Shown here one piece after another: positions 18,437 through 26,865 of a stretch of DNA of 64,000 nt. Each line of letters opens with the position of its first letter. Within the stretch, counting starts at the first letter, position 1. Made by a program: the position numbers and the translations under genes. The DNA is taken from positions 1-64,000 of the forward strand of contig CAZGMJ010000015.1 in NCBI GenBank assembly GCA_964526785.1. Reading direction: 5' to 3'. The DNA comes from CAZGMJ01 sp964526785. GTDB lineage: Bacteria > Planctomycetota > Phycisphaerae > Sedimentisphaerales > Anaerobacaceae. The notes under the pieces are model-generated. The model was not told the DNA's origin. It saw only the letters and a list, made by a program, of their open reading frames with translations, and searched no databases.

Positions 18437-20206
18437 TTACCTTTTTCGCGCAGGGAAGACTCTCGAACGAATATTTGCGCTGCTCAGCGCGAGGCACACC
18501 AAGGCCATCAGCAAGTATACCGTCACCACGGCAAGCAGTACAAGTGCGGGTGCGAGGACCCCGGCAAAATCGTTGTACCATACACCTGCGTACTGCAGTT
18601 GACTTAGCCGCCGCCCGGCCAACTCCCCGCCGGCGGTGCCTGACAGGATGACACCGACGATAAGTAACGGGCTCAGCAGATACGTCGGAAGCGGCCAACA
18701 AAGCGGAACGGCAAATATTAGAAAGCAGATCAATTGAAGCGAGCCGGCCAGGGAACTGCGACAAAACCACGAACTACACAGTATGCCGATCGCTGAGACG
18801 AGAATCCCGGCAGCAAATGTCACGGCAGGGATCAGAATCAACGCTATCGGATGAATGCAGCGGGCCGCAGCAAACACGAGGATATGAACGATCAGCAGGA
18901 GCCATATCGGCCAAGACTTCATAAATGCGCCTACAACCTTCTCGGCGGCGATGCGCGTTTGATGCAACGGCGTAGTGAGCAGGACGGGCCATGATCCGGC
19001 CTCTTTTTCCGACGTTATGGCCGTTGCCGAGACCGTAGCTGTTCGCAGCAACCCCGCCAACACATATACGAACACAAAGACAGACTGCGGCACCTTATGA
19101 TCCATCAAACCGAAATAAAAGCACGTTCCGTACGCCGCAGTCAAGAGCGCAACCACAGCCCAGATCGCAAAGATCTTTCTTAGGCGGCTCGACCTCGCAT
19201 ACGAACTGCGCATCTCTTTCCATATAATTGCCGGGCCTTTGATGCGTCGTATTGTCGAAGTTGGCCGCGGGCTAATCGGTCTTTCCTGCCGGGCTCGACG
19301 GGCCTCGCGATTTCGCCCCAGGAGTCCAGGTTCTCCCAGCGCCTGCTTCAGCGCAAGCCGTCGGAGCGATCTTATTGTCAAGATCAGAACGCAACCGGCT
19401 CCGATCAGCGTCATGAGACACGGAACCGGCCAGGGGATAGCCGGCCCGGCCGCAGACGGATTAAGCATTTGCCTGGTAGCGACTGCGAGGAAGCCCGCAG
19501 GGTTCGAATGAGCGGCGAATACGCCGATGCCGGTCGGGATCGCATAAGCGGAGGACAAGAGATATATCAACAATGACGGTCCGCCGTAGACGATCAGGCA
19601 TACGACCGCAGCATCCGTAACCACGACATGGGATTGTCGGCGATGCATTGAGAAGAAGAAGCTTACGCAGCCTGCGAAGATCGCGGCGGAAAGCGTGATG
19701 CAGAAACTCACCATCAGAAAACCGGTCGGAACGCCGCCGAGCACGCGAGCAACGGCCAGAAGCGGAAGACCGATGGCGAGCAGCAGTGAGACATGCAGCA
19801 GTTTGCTCGACAATTTGCCAAGTACAATCTGCCGAGCACTTATCGGCGTTGTCATCAGTATGCCAAGCGTCCGATTGTAGAGTTCATCGCTGACGGCGGT
19901 GCTCAGCAACACCATGGAGACGATCTGAATGCCGATGAATTGGAACCAGACAAGCGTAACCGTAATCCGCCTGCCCGTTTCCGACATCTGCGCAACCTGG
20001 AAAAGCCGGGAGGAGGCTCCGGCCGCAGAGGTAGCCATGAACCATGTTCCGGCAATAAATGCGGTTAGCACCAGGATATATGCAAATCTGAGAAAGTAGT
20101 TGCGCTTGTGGCGGCTCGCAACACGCAGTTCCTTCTCGAATATCGGCCCGGCCAATGAGAGGAGACTCTCGGCTTTGCAGGTGATTTTAGATACGGTTTC
20201 GTTCAC
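18437..20206 (-). CDS. ABC-2 type permease, tandem paralog 3
   Basis: The 589-residue product shares with its neighbours the opening GPIFEKELRVASRHKRNYFL, SDELYNRTLGILMTTPIS, RVLGGVPTGFLM, the mid-protein RRIKGPAIIWKEMRSS and the second-half TSEKEAGSWPVLLTTPLHQ. It therefore has the same two-repeat arrangement with about twelve membrane segments and ends SANIRSRVF. The start codon is GTG at 20206; no strong ribosome site is visible, and the 18-base gap suggests coupling to the upstream copy. It is among the more divergent of the four. It is a probable membrane subunit of an ABC-2 transporter, alone or as a heteromer with the neighbouring copies. Confidence 0.84.
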   Translation of the reverse strand: MNETVSKITCKAESLLSLAGPIFEKELRVASRHKRNYFLRFAYILVLTAFIAGTWFMATSAAGASSRLFQVAQMSETGRRITVTLVWFQFIGIQIVSMVLLSTAVSDELYNRTLGILMTTPISARQIVLGKLSSKLLHVSLLLAIGLPLLAVARVLGGVPTGFLMVSFCITLSAAIFAGCVSFFFSMHRRQSHVVVTDAAVVCLIVYGGPSLLIYLLSSAYAIPTGIGVFAAHSNPAGFLAVATRQMLNPSAAGPAIPWPVPCLMTLIGAGCVLILTIRSLRRLALKQALGEPGLLGRNREARRARQERPISPRPTSTIRRIKGPAIIWKEMRSSYARSSRLRKIFAIWAVVALLTAAYGTCFYFGLMDHKVPQSVFVFVYVLAGLLRTATVSATAITSEKEAGSWPVLLTTPLHQTRIAAEKVVGAFMKSWPIWLLLIVHILVFAAARCIHPIALILIPAVTFAAGILVSAIGILCSSWFCRSSLAGSLQLICFLIFAVPLCWPLPTYLLSPLLIVGVILSGTAGGELAGRRLSQLQYAGVWYNDFAGVLAPALVLLAVVTVYLLMALVCLALSSANIRSRVFPARKR

Positions 20207-20224
20207 GTCGTCTACAGGAGCTTT

Positions 20225-21994
20225 TTAGAATACGTTGCGTCTCAACCGTCTTTTCGCCAGAACGACGAAGAAGAGACCTGTACACAGGTAAGCGGCGGTC
20301 GATGCCAGCAGGATACGCGTTGATGCTGCAGCATTCAAGTGGTCGTGCGGCCAGTCATAGCTCATTATTGTCGTGTTCACTTCGGTGGCAGCATCAACTA
20401 CCACACCAGCCTGAACAAAAGGAATCGCGCACGAACTGCGCTGGCTCCATTGGCCCCATCTTGCCGAGAATGCACCGACAGGAATCCGAGTGAGCATTGC
20501 CATCGCCAGCCAGAGCCCTGTTATGAGAACAAGATTGGCGATGACCGAAACACTGGTCCGCTTGCATCGAGCGCTGAAATACAGACCCGCAGCGATAACC
20601 AATGCCAGAACCTCCGTAACAATGAGGGCCATATGGACAATAGCGATTCCATGGAGGCACCTGGCGTACCAGAAGAGGATTACATAGCCGAAGAGCAGCG
20701 CCCAGACGGGCAGGCAACGCCGTAACGCACCTGAGACCTTCCCCAATAGGATTTCCCAGTCGCTTAACGTTGTTGTCAGTAAGAGGGGCCACGAATGCGC
20801 TTCCTTTTCCGTTGTGATGCAGGTGGCCGGCAGTATGGCGCTGAACAGCAGGCCTATTGCGATGAAGACCAATGCATAGCACGTGTGTGCCGCAGTGTAG
20901 CCGACTACGCTTGCCACGGCGAGAAAGAAGTAGATTGCGACAATCATCGCCACTTCCGTGCCGATTATTATCCCGGCGACGAGTCTTTCCCTGTTTGATA
21001 TCCGGCAGACCAGTTCCTTCCATACGACGGGCGGGCCGGTAACGCGTCTGATCTTCGTACGAGCCTTGCGGTCGGGCCGACATCTTGCAAGGCGATCGCT
21101 CCACAAGCGCCACATCCTGACAAACAACCCGGCTCTGCTTGCGACCTGTAACGAAGCGACCTTGCGCACCAACGTTATACAGAAGCCCAACAACGCAATA
21201 GACGCGGCGAGCATAACCAGGCAGTGAACCGGCCACGATATGGGCCAGCGTCCCGCAACGGCGGGCATGAGCAGTTCTCTGTTGACGACTGTGAGCATGA
21301 TGTACGGGTTGAGGTGCGCCAGAACCACGAAGGCCCTCCCGGACCGTCCCACCATCGCCAAGAGAATCGTCGGTCCGAAGACAGCACTTAGAATAAGCAG
21401 CGTCGCAATGATGACCGTGTACGGCTGTCGAAAGAGCATGGACATCAACATCGTAACCGAGCCGACGAAGAGCACTGCTGTAACGGTTATGCAGAAGCTC
21501 GATATGATATAGTCCCATGGCACGCCACCAAATACGCGAACGATGGCCTGCAGCGGCAGTGTAACCGCGAGCAGCAACAGAAGCTGAAGCAGCTTACTGA
21601 GCAGCTTGCCGAGCACGATCTGCAAATTCGTAACGGGAGTCGTCATGAGCACATTGAGCGTTCGGTGATAGATCTCATCGCTGAATGCGTTGCTCAGCAT
21701 TATGACGGCAATCAGTTGGGCGGTCCAGAATTGGAAGAACACCGCATAGACGGTTATGTGCCTGCCCACCTCGGCCATTCGCGACGCGGAATAGACGCCT
21801 CCGGTTCGGAGACGCTGAACCTGTTCGGCCCATATTACCGCTACGAATACGGTCAGCGAGAGAAGGTAGGCGAATCTCAGGAAGTAATTCCTGCGATGCC
21901 TGCTCGATACACGTAGTTCCTTTTCAAGCAGCGCGCAAGACGACCATGAACGCCGGAGACTGTCGATTGCAAGATGGGGCGAAAGAGTACGCAT
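20225..21994 (-). CDS. ABC-2 type permease, tandem paralog 2
   Basis: The 589-residue product shows LLEKELRVSSRHRRNYFL, SDEIYHRTLNVLMTTPVTN, GKLLSKLLQLLLLLAVTLPL, RVFGGVPWDYIISS, a mid-protein RRVTGPPVVWKEL and TTEKEAHSWPLLLTTTLSD. It has the duplicated six-segment architecture of the group and ends AKRRLRRNVF. Start ATG 21994 lies six bases after the stop of the preceding copy, without a clear ribosome site, which suggests reinitiation. It is a membrane component of an ABC-2 transporter; cargo is unknown. Confidence 0.85.
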   Translation of the reverse strand: MRTLSPHLAIDSLRRSWSSCALLEKELRVSSRHRRNYFLRFAYLLSLTVFVAVIWAEQVQRLRTGGVYSASRMAEVGRHITVYAVFFQFWTAQLIAVIMLSNAFSDEIYHRTLNVLMTTPVTNLQIVLGKLLSKLLQLLLLLAVTLPLQAIVRVFGGVPWDYIISSFCITVTAVLFVGSVTMLMSMLFRQPYTVIIATLLILSAVFGPTILLAMVGRSGRAFVVLAHLNPYIMLTVVNRELLMPAVAGRWPISWPVHCLVMLAASIALLGFCITLVRKVASLQVASRAGLFVRMWRLWSDRLARCRPDRKARTKIRRVTGPPVVWKELVCRISNRERLVAGIIIGTEVAMIVAIYFFLAVASVVGYTAAHTCYALVFIAIGLLFSAILPATCITTEKEAHSWPLLLTTTLSDWEILLGKVSGALRRCLPVWALLFGYVILFWYARCLHGIAIVHMALIVTEVLALVIAAGLYFSARCKRTSVSVIANLVLITGLWLAMAMLTRIPVGAFSARWGQWSQRSSCAIPFVQAGVVVDAATEVNTTIMSYDWPHDHLNAAASTRILLASTAAYLCTGLFFVVLAKRRLRRNVF

Positions 21995-22000
21995 ATGCGC

Positions 22001-23659
22001 TCAGAAGAGATTTGTCCGCAGGCGGCCGACTGCACGATAGCCCAGGATCACGCCGGAACTCGCGCATAAAGCAGCCGAGCCGAGAGCTGTTAGCAGAAAG
22101 ATCAGTTGGAACCAGGAACCCGGCCTGCCCCCTCCGAGCAATGGAAGTACGATCACAAATACCAATCGCTGCAGAACGCCCAGAATCAAGTACGTAACGA
22201 CCAGGTACAATCCAATCGTGGCTGCGACCGCGGATGTGGTAGTCCGCATACGCGCGCTGAAGTAGATACCGCTGCCGACTACGAAGACAATCGATCCAAG
22301 GAATCTGATCAGCATCATCCCGAGAGCCAACAGAAGGTGAAGAAATGTAGCACCAGCAGTCAGAAGTAGAATACCGTATAGAACGATAGACAGTGCCAGG
22401 AGGAAGGTATTGCGTCGTAATACAGCAATGGTCTTGTCCCTGATGATCCGCCCGTCGCTCAAGGGAGTAGCCAGCAGAATGGGCAGCGTTCGCGCCTCTT
22501 TCTCGCCGGCAACAGCAGCGGCTGCGGCCAAAGCCAGACGGATCATTATCGCCAACTGAAAGGCGGACAATAACATCATGCCTATCGAAAGTCCCGACAT
22601 ACCGGCAGAAAGGATCACGCACAACACGATTACGACGGAACTTACAACCAACAGCCAGAACAGAGCTGTCTCGCTTCGTCCCGCCCCAAACATGCCCTTG
22701 CTTGCCTCCCTCCAAATGATCGGCGATGTTGTGATGGGCCTGACGCGATGGCGTTTCCTGCGTGACTTGCTCCCGGCGACCCCCGAAGCGCCAGCAAAGG
22801 CAACCCTGCGAACCTTGAACATCGATATCAGCAACACGATGCATGCAAAGCTCAATACGGTCAGGCAGTGCAGCCACCAAAGCGTTCCTCCGGTCGATGG
22901 ACCGACAGCCGAGACAAGTTGCCGGGACCCCGAGTAGAGTGCGACAAATGGATTTGTGAGAAAGACGACGGTCTCCACAGCGGCCTTGTCGAAGAAGCCG
23001 GTCTGTGCAATGACATGGAGCAAGGCGGGAAGAGCGCCAAAGGCGAAGAGATAGACGAAAATAACTGTAAGCACGACGGAATGCGCGTTTCGACACACGA
23101 TGGAAAGCAGAAGAGCCAGCGAACCGGTCAGAACGGCGGCGGTCAGCGTCATGCAGAGGCCCGAGACAACATAGTGCCACGGAACGCCGCCAAAGACGCG
23201 TATGACGGCCAACAACGGCAGGCTGGTCGCCAACAACACAAGCAATTGCAACAGGCCGCTCGACAGCTTTCCGATGATGATCTGGGCAGACTTGATCGGG
23301 GTAGTCATCAGGACGTTGAGCGTGCCCTTGCGTATCTCGTCGCGAATCGCCGTGCAGAGCAGAAGCACTGCAACCAACTGCGTGGCCGCAAACTGGAAAT
23401 GCACGATAGCCACACTTGTCCGGATGCCGATCCGGCCCATCCGAGACATTGCAACAACCGATGTCTGCGAAGCTGCCCCGCGCATCGCGAAATACCACAT
23501 CGAGACCACATAAAGTCCGAGCAAGAGACAATAGCCGCCACGAAGGAGATAGCTGGTCTTCCTGCGACTGGAGACGCGGAGCTCCTTGTCGACAATAGGC
23601 CCCATTAAACGGAACATACCCGCCAACTTCCACGACAGACTCTGCGATAGTGCTGCCAT
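22001..23659 (-). CDS. ABC-2 type permease, tandem paralog 1
   Basis: The first and shortest of the four paralogs, 552 residues. It has GPIVDKELRVSSRRKTSYLL, RDEIRKGTLNVLMTTPIKS, GKLSSGLLQLLVLL, RVFGGVPWHYVVSGL and, in the second half, AGEKEARTLPILLATPLSD. It ends VGRLRTNLF. Start ATG 23659 follows GAGAGGAA. The next gene upstream, 56 bases away, is an ABC ATPase of the exporter class, the natural motor for these permeases. A 569-codon frame over the same bases is a shadow and encodes an Arg/Cys-rich sequence with no membrane pattern. Confidence 0.86.
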   Translation of the reverse strand: MAALSQSLSWKLAGMFRLMGPIVDKELRVSSRRKTSYLLRGGYCLLLGLYVVSMWYFAMRGAASQTSVVAMSRMGRIGIRTSVAIVHFQFAATQLVAVLLLCTAIRDEIRKGTLNVLMTTPIKSAQIIIGKLSSGLLQLLVLLATSLPLLAVIRVFGGVPWHYVVSGLCMTLTAAVLTGSLALLLSIVCRNAHSVVLTVIFVYLFAFGALPALLHVIAQTGFFDKAAVETVVFLTNPFVALYSGSRQLVSAVGPSTGGTLWWLHCLTVLSFACIVLLISMFKVRRVAFAGASGVAGSKSRRKRHRVRPITTSPIIWREASKGMFGAGRSETALFWLLVVSSVVIVLCVILSAGMSGLSIGMMLLSAFQLAIMIRLALAAAAAVAGEKEARTLPILLATPLSDGRIIRDKTIAVLRRNTFLLALSIVLYGILLLTAGATFLHLLLALGMMLIRFLGSIVFVVGSGIYFSARMRTTTSAVAATIGLYLVVTYLILGVLQRLVFVIVLPLLGGGRPGSWFQLIFLLTALGSAALCASSGVILGYRAVGRLRTNLF

Positions 23660-23715
23660 ATTCCTCTCTTGCAGCGGCCGGGAGGATGTATCAGGCCCGG
23701 GCCGGTTTTGGATCG

Positions 23716-24642
23716 CTAATGCACAATGCCCTTTGTCAGTTGCAGGAACGCATCGTCGAGCTTGAGCTTCTCCGGCTGAATGGAAACCACGTCCAGGCCG
23801 CCCTGCACAAGCGTCCGCGCGATGACGCCGTCTGTCTTCTCGCCCTCCTGAAACGTCACGAGCAGCATCACGCCGTCGGCGTGAACTTCCTGAATGACGG
23901 GCAGGGCTGTGAGCAGTTCGACCGCTTTCTCCTGCCGGTCGACGACCTGCACGCGCACCTTCCGCTGGAGGCCGAGTTTGGCGTTCACGTCCTCGATGTT
24001 GCCGCTGAACACCAGCTTTCCGGATTCGACAATGCCCACGTGATCACAGATTTCCTCGAGTTCGCTCAGAATGTGGCTTGAAATCATGATGGTCTTGCCC
24101 ATCCGCTTGAGTTCGCGGAGCAATTCGCGAATCTCGATACGAGCCCGCGGATCGAGCCCGCTGGCCGGTTCGTCGAGGATAAGCACCTTCGGATCATGAA
24201 TGAGCACGCGAGCGAGGCCCAGTCGCTGCTGCATGCCGCGCGACAGACTGTCCACTGCGGCCGCCTGCTTGGACGTAAGGTCGGTCAGTTCCAGAACGCC
24301 GTCGACTATGGACTTGCGCTTGCGACGTTCGATACCGAAAGCCGCCGCAAAGAACTCCAGATACTCGAAGACCTTCAGATCGTCATAAACACCCATGAAG
24401 TCCGGCATGTAACCGACGAGTCTGCGCACCTTCTTGCCGTTCTTCGTAACATCGAGGCCGTCAATGAAGGCCTTGCCTGCAGTCGGCTGCAACAGCGTCA
24501 CTAATATGCGCATGGTCGTCGTCTTTCCGGCGCCGTTGGGCCCAATGAAGCCGAATATATCCCCCGCTTCGATCCGCAGATTCAGCCTGCTGACTGCAAA
24601 TAGATCGCCGTACGCCTTTGTGAGGTCTCTGGTCTCAATCAT
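23716..24642 (-). CDS. ABC-2 type transporter ATPase (CcmA/NatA/DrrA class)
   Basis: The 308-residue product has Walker A GPNGAGKTTT, the Q-loop region GYMPDFMGVYDDL, signature LSRGMQQRLGLARVL, Walker B VLILDEPASGLDP and switch His in ISSHILSELE, plus a C-terminal extension of about 90 residues usual in this class. It should drive the four ABC-2 permeases encoded directly downstream. Start ATG 24642 follows GAGGGACAG; an earlier in-frame codon at 24690 would overlap the preceding gene. Such ATPase-permease sets are frequently found next to MoxR/DUF58/VWA genes, as in gliding-motility Gld-like clusters; whether motility is involved here is unknown. Confidence 0.92.
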   Translation of the reverse strand: MIETRDLTKAYGDLFAVSRLNLRIEAGDIFGFIGPNGAGKTTTMRILVTLLQPTAGKAFIDGLDVTKNGKKVRRLVGYMPDFMGVYDDLKVFEYLEFFAAAFGIERRKRKSIVDGVLELTDLTSKQAAAVDSLSRGMQQRLGLARVLIHDPKVLILDEPASGLDPRARIEIRELLRELKRMGKTIMISSHILSELEEICDHVGIVESGKLVFSGNIEDVNAKLGLQRKVRVQVVDRQEKAVELLTALPVIQEVHADGVMLLVTFQEGEKTDGVIARTLVQGGLDVVSIQPEKLKLDDAFLQLTKGIVH

Positions 24643-24652
24643 TTTCTGTCCC

Positions 24653-26833
24653 TCATTGAAGTTGTTCCGGAAAAACAACAAGTCTTGCAAGCTGGATGTG
24701 GTTATAGCTGCACCCCCGCGCGTCCACGCTGTACGTCAGCGGGGCGCCGCTATACTGTGCGCAGACAACCGCTGCTCCGGCAGACAGGTAGTCCTTTATG
24801 GCCTCGGTCCGCTGAAGACTGCCCGGGGCGAAGAACGCGCTTTCCTCGTCGAACTGCAGATTGCGACTGTGGCGATGGTACGTGTCCCGGTAGCGCATGA
24901 CGGCTTGATCCGACCACTCGCCAATACTATCCGCCCGGCCTTCGAACTGCCTAGTCGAATTGGCCGGGACGTGGCCGAACATTATGCCGCGCTCCTTTTC
25001 AACAAGCACATACCCGCCGGCTATGGACGCGTCGGACAGGTTGCGTACCTCCACAACGAGCCTGTCGTCCCGGATCCGGACGTCGGCATCAAGCGGCACC
25101 TGCTCTGCGGGGGCTTCCTTCAGCAGACACTGGACCGTCCAGATATTGACCGGTAATGCATAGGGCAGATTAAATCCGTCACGCTGGCGACAATATATCC
25201 TGTTGCTGCCCGTTTGACGACGGTAGTACAGGCTCTGCTGCGTGGGTGCAATTCCCGACCACCACTGATCCTCCTGCAAGCCGTCGAGGTGGTACTCTGC
25301 GCTGCGCGGAGCAAACAGGCCGCAGTAGTCCGTTGACCACGTGCAGTTGCAGTCGGCAATCGCATCATGCACAGAAACCACGCGCAACTCCATATCCCCG
25401 GAACGCAACGCCTGCACGCCGTAATAGGCGCCGACTGTAAACAGCACGATCCAGAACGTGCAGGTCACCCAGGTCAGGGGCAGGCGGTCCTTGCGCTTGA
25501 GGATAATGTAATCTACCGGTCCCAGCAGCACCGCCAGAGCGGTAAGCAGCAGGATTACCCACCAGATACTCAGCGGACGAATTCCGCGGTACAGATATTC
25601 CATCACTGCGTTACCGGCCGCGAATGAGGCCCCAAGCACATAGTGATGATACTGCCGATTGTCCAAAAACTGCTCCGAATCCTCAACGAACCGAATCGTT
25701 CGTGCAACAGGAAGTGTCTGGGAAACGTTTTGTCGGCTCGACGACCGACGGCCTGGTTGCGGCCCGCCGGCCATCTCTGCGGGCATCGGTGCTTCATCCT
25801 CAAGGACGGCCGCAAAAAGGCTCGTCCAGAACAGCCCCGCATTGGCCTGTTGGCCCGCCGGTAAACTCGAAGGCTCGACCCCCATCACGCCCACGCGGCC
25901 GAAATGCGAATAGCCCGCGACAAACAAGCATTCTCGGTCGTTCTGGTATTCGGTTTGGTACGTGTGCGCCCCTGCCTTTGGAGTCAAAGGCCAGCAATTC
26001 GCCTCCACGCTCTGATCGTGAATAAGGCCCCACCGCTTCATCGCCGACTCGGGAACGGATAGGGACTGCATCTGGCCTATATCAACCGGTAGAATCGAGG
26101 TTAACGGATTATCCTGCGTCACTGGATGCGTGCCGAGCACGAGCAGCAACCTGCCGCCGTTCGAGACCCACTGTTGAATCGCGACAAGCTGAGAACGGCG
26201 GAAACTGCTCCAATCCGGGTCATACAAAACCAAAAGGTCAAGGGATACATATCCCGTCCAATCCCAGGGCGCGGTCCGCACGTTCTTCTCCTTCAAATAC
26301 ACCCGCCCCGTGTAGTTTTGCCCTTTGCTCTGAGAGGAATGACACACGGATTCTCTCGGCACGCGCAAAATGCCGAAGGTTCTACGGCCGATCAGCCCCA
26401 CAAGAAGGTCCGTCTCCTCAACAGCCGTCAGGACCCGGCCTTGCGCCGAAATATCCAGAAGATTGAAGCGCTCCGCCCACGCAGTTCTCCCCCGCTTGGC
26501 ATCAACGATGCGCACGTTACATTCATCCGTTGCGTATGCGAACTTGGTAACCAGGGGCAAGCGTACGGGCATGTCGGGCGTCAGGACGAAATCGTGTGTG
26601 ATGTTCATGGTGTTGAGTTCGTCCTGCTGGGCGTCGAGGACGATCCGACCATCGAACGGTTCGGTCAATGTGCTGCTGACGCCCACGACGACGGGCGTCC
26701 ACTCCATAGGACGATAGCATCCGTCCCAGCCGAAGAACACGTCTACGTTGAATGGCGAATCTTCATCCGCGGCATGCAACCCCGTCACGGCAAAAGCCGA
26801 AACCAACAGAACCAGCAGGCAGTATCGTGACAT
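24653..26833 (-). CDS. membrane-anchored protein with putative GATase-like domain, MoxR-cluster type
   Basis: The 726-residue product has a signal peptide (MSRYCLLVLLVSAFAVTGLH), a beta-rich exterior domain, and at about residues 200-240 a stretch (LDLLVLYDPDW ... QQWVSNGGRLLLVLG) resembling the class I glutamine-amidotransferase-like domain of MoxR-cluster proteins. Two membrane segments near 425-480 (SIWWVILLLTALAVLLGPVD and the next) are followed by another exterior domain of about 240 residues. No catalytic Cys triad is evident. Start ATG 26833 is preferred since the signal peptide begins there, though its ribosome site is weak. It lies between the BatA-like gene and the ABC ATPase gene, so it may connect the VWA proteins with the transporter. 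Confidence 0.8.
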   Translation of the reverse strand: MSRYCLLVLLVSAFAVTGLHAADEDSPFNVDVFFGWDGCYRPMEWTPVVVGVSSTLTEPFDGRIVLDAQQDELNTMNITHDFVLTPDMPVRLPLVTKFAYATDECNVRIVDAKRGRTAWAERFNLLDISAQGRVLTAVEETDLLVGLIGRRTFGILRVPRESVCHSSQSKGQNYTGRVYLKEKNVRTAPWDWTGYVSLDLLVLYDPDWSSFRRSQLVAIQQWVSNGGRLLLVLGTHPVTQDNPLTSILPVDIGQMQSLSVPESAMKRWGLIHDQSVEANCWPLTPKAGAHTYQTEYQNDRECLFVAGYSHFGRVGVMGVEPSSLPAGQQANAGLFWTSLFAAVLEDEAPMPAEMAGGPQPGRRSSSRQNVSQTLPVARTIRFVEDSEQFLDNRQYHHYVLGASFAAGNAVMEYLYRGIRPLSIWWVILLLTALAVLLGPVDYIILKRKDRLPLTWVTCTFWIVLFTVGAYYGVQALRSGDMELRVVSVHDAIADCNCTWSTDYCGLFAPRSAEYHLDGLQEDQWWSGIAPTQQSLYYRRQTGSNRIYCRQRDGFNLPYALPVNIWTVQCLLKEAPAEQVPLDADVRIRDDRLVVEVRNLSDASIAGGYVLVEKERGIMFGHVPANSTRQFEGRADSIGEWSDQAVMRYRDTYHRHSRNLQFDEESAFFAPGSLQRTEAIKDYLSAGAAVVCAQYSGAPLTYSVDARGCSYNHIQLARLVVFPEQLQ

Positions 26834-26865
26834 TTGCGATTCTCGCTTTCTGCACCGTACCATTT

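Larger units (their letters stand above)
16643..23659 (-). repeat. tandem array of four paralogous ABC-2 permease genes
   Basis: Four genes of 552-596 codons lie head to tail with gaps of 3 to 18 bases. All share KELRVSSR, an LMTTPI/V...QIxxGKLxSxLLQL block, RVFGGVPWxY and a C-terminus of the form R-R-x-x-F. They differ enough to be old duplications rather than a recent amplification. Confidence 0.8.

Noticed and set aside
21924..23633. 569-codon minus-strand frame overlapping the first permease
   Set aside because: It is Arg/Cys/Asp-rich without membrane segments, while the overlapping 552-codon frame has clear permease motifs shared with its paralogs.
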